The position numbers were made by a program, and so were the translations under genes. Positions 11,885-16,497 of a DNA stretch of 16,497 nucleotides are shown in pieces; positions within the stretch are counted from its first letter, which is position 1, and each line of letters starts with the position of its first letter. This DNA is from an uncultured Prevotella sp. (lineage in GTDB: Bacteria > Bacteroidota > Bacteroidia > Bacteroidales > Bacteroidaceae), in contig URUK01000046.1 in assembly GCA_900551055.1 (NCBI GenBank), positions 1-16,497 on the forward strand, read 5' to 3'. The notes beneath the pieces were generated by a model. The model saw nothing but the letters and a program-made list of their open reading frames with translations, had not been told where the DNA came from and ran no database searches.

Positions 11885-14704
11885 ATGGGAAAAATCAAGA
11901 CATCTCTATTGCCGGGCGTGTGCCTGCTGGCCATGAACCTTTTGTGCGTTGACGTTGCGGCGAAGGACATTTACTTGGCCTCGACGGGCAACGACTCGCA
12001 GAACGGTACCCAGCAGACCGCTCCCGTGAAAACCATCGGCAGGGCGTTGCAGCTCGTCGCCGACGGCGACGTAATCCACGTGATGGACATGATTGACGCC
12101 GAAAGCAAAAGCACGGGCGGACAAAGCGTGCCGCTGGGCAAGAACTTTACCATCGTGGGCGACGCGCCCGGAGCCGGGCTTGACGGCGGCAACAACGGAC
12201 GCATAATACAGATACGCAACAATGGGGCGACGTATGACGGCGTGAAGGTTACGATGAAGAACCTCACCATACAGAACGGCAGCGGACAGTACGGCGGGGC
12301 GATGAGCATTGGCAACGTCAACGTCGAGTTCGACAACTGCAAGTTCGTAGGCAACAAGGCGCTTTATCAGGCCGGAGCAATACAGATTGAGGACGTGGGC
12401 GACAACTCTGTGACCAACGTCACGTTCAAGTCGTGCCTCTTCCTCCGCAACCGCTGCGACGGGGCAGGCGGCGCGCTCTACATCAGCAACAAGAATACGG
12501 ACGGCGTGCTCAACGTCTCGATAATCAACTCCACGTTCTACAACAACACGGCAAAAACGGTAAGCGCCATCAGCTTCGCCGACGGCCTTGACACCGGCAG
12601 CAGCTTCGAACTCGTCAACGTGACCATAAAGAACAACATCTGGGACGAGGAGAACAGGGGCTGGGGCGGCCTGCGCTTCGGCAAGACCACAACTGCCGTA
12701 AAGAAGAAAATATACAACTGCATCATAGAAAACAACCGTTCGACACAGCATCCCGACCATACCAACGACATTGTATTCGACAACTACACGCCCGTGATTG
12801 GCGAAGACCTTGAAATGGCGAACAGCTACGTGGCGCGGCTATACACCTACGGCAAAGACGAAGCAGGAAACAAAATCGACCTTGACCTGCCGAAGAAAAA
12901 CCAATGCCTGATAAATTACGACCTCATAGACTACACCGGCCTTGCCACTCCATACGACAAGTACATCGAGGAAATGGGCGCGCTGCCCATATATGAGGGC
13001 GAAGACGCCGCCACTGCAGGCGACGCGCAATACCTGCAACAGCTCGGCATCGACACCGACCAGCTCGGCAACAAGCGTCCGTTCACCGACGGGAAGTGCG
13101 CCGTGGGAGCTGTTGAGAAGACTATACCCTTCATTCCCGACCCGTCAAAAGAGCCTCATCACTACACACACATAATAATCAACGGCCAGAGCCTGTCAAC
13201 AGGCCACCAGTCGTGGCCCGCAATCAGCACCGAAAACGTGCCGGGCAACTACATGATGGGCAGCCAGGTGTGGATAAACTACAGCAACTCCACCACCGGC
13301 GAGCTTAATCCGCTGGTGAGCAAGGTGGCCGCGCCCTTCGTCAACGACCCCCACTCGCGTGTCGACAACAACCTGGCCGAATGTCCCGTAGTGGCTGCGG
13401 CCAACCACATCAAGAAGGCCAACCCCGGCATCGACCGCACCATAACCACATCGGTGGGCACCAGCGGCATGAGCATAGAGCAGCTGTCGAAGGAATCGGA
13501 GACTACCGTGCTCTACCAAGACTTCCTCTCCGCGCTGAACACCGCCATGCGGAACATGCGCAAAGAGAACTCCACTGTGGAGTGCCCGGCGATATTCTGG
13601 ATGCAGGGCGAGTTCAACTACGACCCGAACCCCGACAAGGGACTGTATCCGGGAGTGCCCAACACTACATCGAAAAACGGCTACAAGGAGCTGCTCATAA
13701 AGCTGAAGAACAACATGCAGGACGATGTGGTGAGGAAATACGGCCAGAGCTACCGGCCGGTGCTCATCACCTACCAGACCGGCGCGCAGTATGTACGCGA
13801 CAGCATGTCGATATCGATGGCGCAGGTTGAGGCAGCCAACGAGTACGACGACATCTACTGCGCAGGCCCGGTGTACCAGATGCCCGACCGCGGAGGGCAC
13901 CTCGACCCCAACGGTTACCGCTGGTACGGCGAGATGCTGGGCAAGGTCTACCAGCAGGTAGTCGTAGAGAAAAAGGACTTCAAGCCGCTGCAGCCCGTCC
14001 TGATAAAGCGCGGCAACAAGGCGAACCAGGTCATAGTGAAATACCACGTGCCTTGTCCGCCGCTGAAGTTCGACACCAACCTGCTGCCCGAAATACAGAA
14101 CTACGGCTTTGAAGTGTACACGGGAGCTTACAACAGCAAGCAGCGCGAGGTTATATCAAGCGTGGAAATCACCGCCGACGACGAGGTGACAATCACCTGC
14201 AACAACTCGCTCGCAGGCAAGGAGCTGCACATCATGTACGCAAGCAACAACGTCAACTCGGTTGAAACGATACCGAGCGTCAACAAAGACGCAACAAACG
14301 AACGCGAAAAGGCTACCTGGGGCCACAACGGACACGGCAACCTGCGCGACAGCGACCCGGCAAAGGGCTTCTACACCTACGTAGACCTTGACGCGAAAAA
14401 CCCCGACGGCACGTTCGTCTACGACCACGACGCGGGCACGCCGAGCCTCCGTCCCAACTATGAACAGAAGGGAGAGGACGGCCAGCCGCTGTACGGCAAG
14501 CCCTATCCGCTCTACAACTTCAGCGTGGCCTTCTACTACCGGATTGGCGCGGAGCAAAACGAATGGGACACTACGGGCATCAATGACACCGTAGCCGAGG
14601 CAGACTGCACCGACAACAACTATTACAACCTCAGCGGACAGAGGATAAACAAGCCTGAAAAAGGCTTGTTTATCCACAAAGGAAAAGTTGTTTTAAAGAA
14701 ATGA
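11885..14704 (+). CDS. Secreted beta-helix / SGNH carbohydrate-esterase fusion protein
   Basis: 939 aa from the ATG at 11885, chosen because it gives a signal peptide (KIK, then LLPGVCLLAMNLLCVDVAA, cut after ~residue 25). Residues ~27-330 look like a right-handed parallel beta-helix of the pectate-lyase type (DIYLASTGNDSQNGT start, many N/G-rich strands, GGALYISN). Residues ~425-690 form an SGNH hydrolase of the sialate O-acetylesterase kind: NGQSLSTG (nucleophile S436), GTSGMS (525-530), WMQGE (572-576), and D668 with H672 in DRGGHLDPNGY. The C-terminal ~35 residues (YYNLSGQRINKPEKG) are the common Prevotella tail, possibly a sorting signal. It probably removes acetyl groups from plant or host glycans at the cell surface. 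Confidence 0.8.
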   Translation: MGKIKTSLLPGVCLLAMNLLCVDVAAKDIYLASTGNDSQNGTQQTAPVKTIGRALQLVADGDVIHVMDMIDAESKSTGGQSVPLGKNFTIVGDAPGAGLDGGNNGRIIQIRNNGATYDGVKVTMKNLTIQNGSGQYGGAMSIGNVNVEFDNCKFVGNKALYQAGAIQIEDVGDNSVTNVTFKSCLFLRNRCDGAGGALYISNKNTDGVLNVSIINSTFYNNTAKTVSAISFADGLDTGSSFELVNVTIKNNIWDEENRGWGGLRFGKTTTAVKKKIYNCIIENNRSTQHPDHTNDIVFDNYTPVIGEDLEMANSYVARLYTYGKDEAGNKIDLDLPKKNQCLINYDLIDYTGLATPYDKYIEEMGALPIYEGEDAATAGDAQYLQQLGIDTDQLGNKRPFTDGKCAVGAVEKTIPFIPDPSKEPHHYTHIIINGQSLSTGHQSWPAISTENVPGNYMMGSQVWINYSNSTTGELNPLVSKVAAPFVNDPHSRVDNNLAECPVVAAANHIKKANPGIDRTITTSVGTSGMSIEQLSKESETTVLYQDFLSALNTAMRNMRKENSTVECPAIFWMQGEFNYDPNPDKGLYPGVPNTTSKNGYKELLIKLKNNMQDDVVRKYGQSYRPVLITYQTGAQYVRDSMSISMAQVEAANEYDDIYCAGPVYQMPDRGGHLDPNGYRWYGEMLGKVYQQVVVEKKDFKPLQPVLIKRGNKANQVIVKYHVPCPPLKFDTNLLPEIQNYGFEVYTGAYNSKQREVISSVEITADDEVTITCNNSLAGKELHIMYASNNVNSVETIPSVNKDATNEREKATWGHNGHGNLRDSDPAKGFYTYVDLDAKNPDGTFVYDHDAGTPSLRPNYEQKGEDGQPLYGKPYPLYNFSVAFYYRIGAEQNEWDTTGINDTVAEADCTDNNYYNLSGQRINKPEKGLFIHKGKVVLKK
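14643..14675 (+). repeat. Perfect 14-bp hairpin inside the 3' end of the esterase gene
   Basis: GGATAAACAAGCCT (14643-14656) and AGGCTTGTTTATCC (14662-14675) are exact reverse complements around GAAAA. The hairpin lies in the codons for RINKPEKGLFIHK, ten codons before the stop. Confidence 0.85.
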
Positions 14705-14717
14705 TTTAGGAGTTAAA

Positions 14718-14877
14718 GGAGGAGTTAAAGGAGTTAAAGGAGTTAGCACTCGCTTCGCTCGTTAGGAGTTAAAGTCATTACCTTTGTCAACAAGCGTAAA
14801 ACCATTGGCAAGGCATTTGACTTTAACTCCTAACGAGCGAAGCGAGTGCTAACTCCTTTAACTACTTTAACTCCTTA
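14718..14877. terminator. Large inverted repeat between convergent genes (bidirectional terminator-like)
   Basis: Left arm 14718-14777 and right arm 14818-14877 are reverse complements over 57 bp with one mismatch; the inner 46 bp are perfect. The arms are built of GGAGTTAAA units around GCACTCGCTTCGCTCG. The 40-nt spacer contains a further stem (CCTTTGTCAA with TTGGCAAGG, one bulged T). The right arm ends one base before the stop codon of the minus-strand RNase H gene, and the left begins 14 bp after the esterase stop, so the transcripts converge into it. It could end transcription both ways; it may also be a MITE-like or dispersed repeat. Confidence 0.75.
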
Positions 14878-15345
14878 TCATTTCCTCCCGAAATCCGCCG
14901 GGATGTCGCCCCACGAGCGCGTGTCCCACTGTATGACGGGCACGCGGAAGGGGTGTGTCTTGAGCCATGTCTCGGCGCGGAGGATTATATTGTGCAGCTG
15001 CGCCGTCTGCGCGTTGCGCTCTAATTTGGTCTTGCACTGCATCTTCCTGACCCACGTTATCGCCGTGAAGCTGTCGCTGTAGATTGTCTTGCGCAGCCCT
15101 TTCTGCTCCATAAGGGCGAGGGCGTGGACGATGGCGAGAAACTCCCCGATGTTGTTAGTGCCGTAGACGGGGCCGAAATGGAACACCACGGCGCCCGTGG
15201 CAAGGTCGATGCAGCGGTACTCCATCTTGCCCGGATTGCCGCTGCACGCCGCATCCACGGCCCACGCATCGGCCGAAACTTCCGGCGGAAGAGGCAAAAC
15301 GGTATCGTTCCTATAGTCCGGTGGATTATTTAATTCATAATTCAT
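14878..15345 (-). CDS. rnhA: Ribonuclease HI (Bacteroidota type)
   Basis: 155 aa. The RNase H fold and metal-binding acids are visible: D31 in VDAACSGNPG, E68 in NNIGEFLAIVHAL, D90 in IYSDSFTAITWVR, and a C-terminal acidic site (WGDIPADFGRK) as in other Bacteroidota RNase HI proteins. It cleaves the RNA strand of RNA-DNA hybrids, acting in R-loop and primer removal. The first ~25 residues before the core are not typical: the ATG and the codons for MNYELN come from the AT-rich repeat at 15330-15364, and an in-frame TGA precedes it, so the insertion of that repeat seems to have set the present start. There is no N-terminal hybrid-binding domain. Confidence 0.88.
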   Translation of the reverse strand: MNYELNNPPDYRNDTVLPLPPEVSADAWAVDAACSGNPGKMEYRCIDLATGAVVFHFGPVYGTNNIGEFLAIVHALALMEQKGLRKTIYSDSFTAITWVRKMQCKTKLERNAQTAQLHNIILRAETWLKTHPFRVPVIQWDTRSWGDIPADFGRK

Positions 15346-15364
15346 AATTCACAATTCATAATTG
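15330..15364. repeat. AT-rich repeat, left arm flanking the four-helix-bundle gene
   Basis: It is made of ATTCATAATTCACAATTC-type units and is the near reverse complement of 15770-15805. It overlaps the start of the RNase HI gene and lies 22 bp past the 3' end of the four-helix-bundle gene. Confidence 0.75.
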
Positions 15365-15386
15365 GTTGGGTGTTTTCCTTCGTTCT

Positions 15387-15764
15387 TTAATTATTCAACA
15401 ACGAAGTGTTTTCTTTCGTTTTCTTCACTATCGAAGTGAGGATTTTCAATAATTCAACACAGTCTGTGAGCATACTTTCCGCCTGCGAGACGGAAATATA
15501 CTCCGCATCGCGCAACAATTCAATCCAATATTCGGTTTCGCTGGCTTCCTTTAGGGCTATGTTCAGTTTTGTTGTGAAATCGGGACGAGTCTGCGCACGC
15601 AATGCCTCACGCACGTTTGCGCCTATGCTTGTGCCGCTCCGAAGCAGCTGTTTGCCTATCACATAGTTTCCGTCGCGACTGCAAAGAAACTTGTACAGCT
15701 TGACGCAACGCAGACTGAAAGCATAGCTCTTTTGAACGATTATATTGTCATCCTTGCTCCTCAC
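15387..15764 (-). CDS. Four helix bundle protein (23S rRNA intervening-sequence / S23 family)
   Basis: 125 aa from a GTG at 15764; an in-frame TAA at 15780-15782 limits the start, and the N-terminus DNIIVQKSYAFSLRCVKLYKFL aligns with how family members usually begin. Further family hallmarks are VIGKQLLRSGTSIGANVREA (residues ~36-55), KLNIALKEASETEYWIELL (~66-84) and a final amphipathic helix. The family is a pentameric helical protein known from intervening sequences of 23S rRNA genes and as scattered single genes in Bacteroidota. Its function is unresolved; RNA or protein binding has been suggested. The gene and its inverted flanks look like a small insertion between argS and the RNase HI gene. 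Confidence 0.85.
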   Translation of the reverse strand: MRSKDDNIIVQKSYAFSLRCVKLYKFLCSRDGNYVIGKQLLRSGTSIGANVREALRAQTRPDFTTKLNIALKEASETEYWIELLRDAEYISVSQAESMLTDCVELLKILTSIVKKTKENTSLLNN

Positions 15765-15769
15765 CAGCC

Positions 15770-15805
15770 CAATTATGAATTATGAATTGTGAATTATGAA
15801 TTAAA
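15770..15805. repeat. AT-rich repeat, right arm flanking the four-helix-bundle gene
   Basis: Units of AATTATGAATTGTGAATTATG, the inverse of 15330-15364 with the single GTGAATT unit displaced by one position. It ends four bases from the ArgS stop codon. Confidence 0.75.
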
Positions 15806-15808
15806 AAA

Positions 15809-16497
15809 TTACATGCGCTCGGGCATCTCGATACCTAACAGGGCCATGCCGTTCTTCAAAGTCTTTGCCACATTGGCTGCAAGGACAAGCCGTAGCACTT
15901 TCTCCCCGTCGCTGTCGGCGCCGAGGATGCTGTAGTCATGGTAGAACTGGTTGAACTCCTTGGTCAGCTCGTAGCAGTAGTTGGCTATGCCGCTGGGGCT
16001 GTAGTCCGTGCCGGCCTGGCGCACGGCGGCGCCGTATTCGGCCATTTTCTGTATCAGTTCGGTCTCCTTCTGGTTCACGGGATACGTGCCGTCGAGCGTC
16101 GAGGGCAGGCTGACGCCCTGCTCGGCGGCCTTGCGCATGATGCTGCGGATGCGTGCGTAGGTGTACTGGATGAACGGGCCTGTGTTGCCGTTGAAGTCGA
16201 TTGACTCCTCGGGATTGAACAGCATGTTCTTCCTTGCGTCGACTTTCAGGATGAAGTACTTGAGCGCTCCCATGCCCACGATGCGTGCCACGTTCGAGCG
16301 TTCCTCCTCGGTCATGTCGCTGAACTTGCCCAGTTCCTCGCTCGTCTGCCGCGCGTCCTTAATCATTTCGGCAATGAGGTCGTCGGCGTCAACCACCGTT
16401 CCCTCGCGGCTCTTCATCTTTCCGTTGGGCAGCTCCACCATTCCGTAAGAGAAGTGTACAAGCTCCTTGCCCCACTTGAAGCCGAGGCGGTCGAGCA
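15809..16497 (-). CDS. argS: Arginyl-tRNA synthetase, C-terminal part (5' end outside window)
   Basis: 229 codons are visible, with the frame open to the window edge (the first visible residues, LDRLGFKWGKELVHFSYG, precede the internal ATG at 16441). Features include GKMKSREGTVVDADDLI, the region equivalent to the KMSKS signature that binds ATP in class I synthetases, then the strand-helix FNGNTGPFIQYTYARIRSI typical of ArgS, and the C-terminal DALR anticodon-binding domain ending LKNGMALLGIEMPERM. It charges tRNA-Arg with arginine using ATP. Roughly the N-terminal 60% is missing from the window. The C-terminus is of normal form, and the flanking AT-rich repeat starts just past its stop. Confidence 0.95.
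   Translation of the reverse strand, partial: LDRLGFKWGKELVHFSYGMVELPNGKMKSREGTVVDADDLIAEMIKDARQTSEELGKFSDMTEEERSNVARIVGMGALKYFILKVDARKNMLFNPEESIDFNGNTGPFIQYTYARIRSIMRKAAEQGVSLPSTLDGTYPVNQKETELIQKMAEYGAAVRQAGTDYSPSGIANYCYELTKEFNQFYHDYSILGADSDGEKVLRLVLAANVAKTLKNGMALLGIEMPERM

Noticed and set aside
11906..12760. Long minus-strand frame (284 aa) opposite the esterase gene
   Set aside because: It lies wholly antisense to a gene with a signal peptide and clear domains, and its composition is the Val/Ala/Arg-rich pattern of a shadow frame in GC-rich DNA.
13196..14047. Long minus-strand frame (283 aa) opposite the SGNH domain
   Set aside because: Antisense to conserved SGNH motifs, with no recognisable domain; GC-driven openness.

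Overview
This looks like a genome segment from the phylum Bacteroidota, probably a Prevotella-like member of the Bacteroidales. The reasons are: promoters of the TTTG-N19/20-TAnnTTTG type, no Shine-Dalgarno pattern before most starts, an RNase HI and an ArgS of the Bacteroidota type, a secreted esterase ending in the 'YYNLSGQR...KG-FI--GK' tail common in Prevotella, and an integrase of the Bacteroidota tyrosine-recombinase kind. This assignment rests on recognition, not on a search.

The window has two unlike halves. Positions 1 to about 9,915 are AT-rich and read as one integrated mobile element whose left end lies outside the window. Its right edge abuts the 3' end of a minus-strand tRNA-Met(CAT) gene (9914-9989). 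Just inside the edge is a tyrosine integrase that is split by a frameshift. From about 9,990 rightwards the DNA is clearly GC-richer and carries ordinary chromosomal genes.

Element, left to right: the last codons of an unknown gene with a strong terminator; a 65-bp-period direct repeat; a tightly overlapping operon of five small unknown proteins (380-1975), two of which are paralogues of each other and one of which has a very acidic tail; a terminator; a primase-like protein of the VirE/BT4734 type; a 513-bp gap with 95-bp tandem repeats that contain hairpins and T-tracts; an SF2-helicase-like ATPase whose Walker A motif lacks the usual lysine; an iteron-like, AT-rich region that may be a replication origin; a minus-strand RepA-like RecA-fold ATPase with an N-terminal membrane segment and a C-terminal helix-turn-helix, driven by a promoter with a perfect palindrome between its -33 and -7 boxes; an unknown 188-aa protein; and a block of repeated GACATTTA motifs in front of the integrase gene's 3' end. 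Primase, helicase, RepA-like ATPase and iterons together suggest that the element can replicate after excision. No relaxase, conjugation gene, capsid gene or recognisable cargo is visible here, so it could be a mobilizable element, a satellite or a cryptic plasmid-like island.

Chromosomal half: low-molecular-weight protein tyrosine phosphatase, maltose/galactoside-type O-acetyltransferase, an intergenic region with three copies of an 88-bp repeat and a 30-bp perfect palindrome, a large secreted beta-helix plus SGNH-esterase protein, a 57-bp-arm inverted repeat between convergent genes, RNase HI, a small four-helix-bundle protein flanked by inverted AT-rich repeats, and the C-terminal part of arginyl-tRNA synthetase running off the right edge. 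Short-unit inverted repeats sit at nearly every gene boundary in this half.
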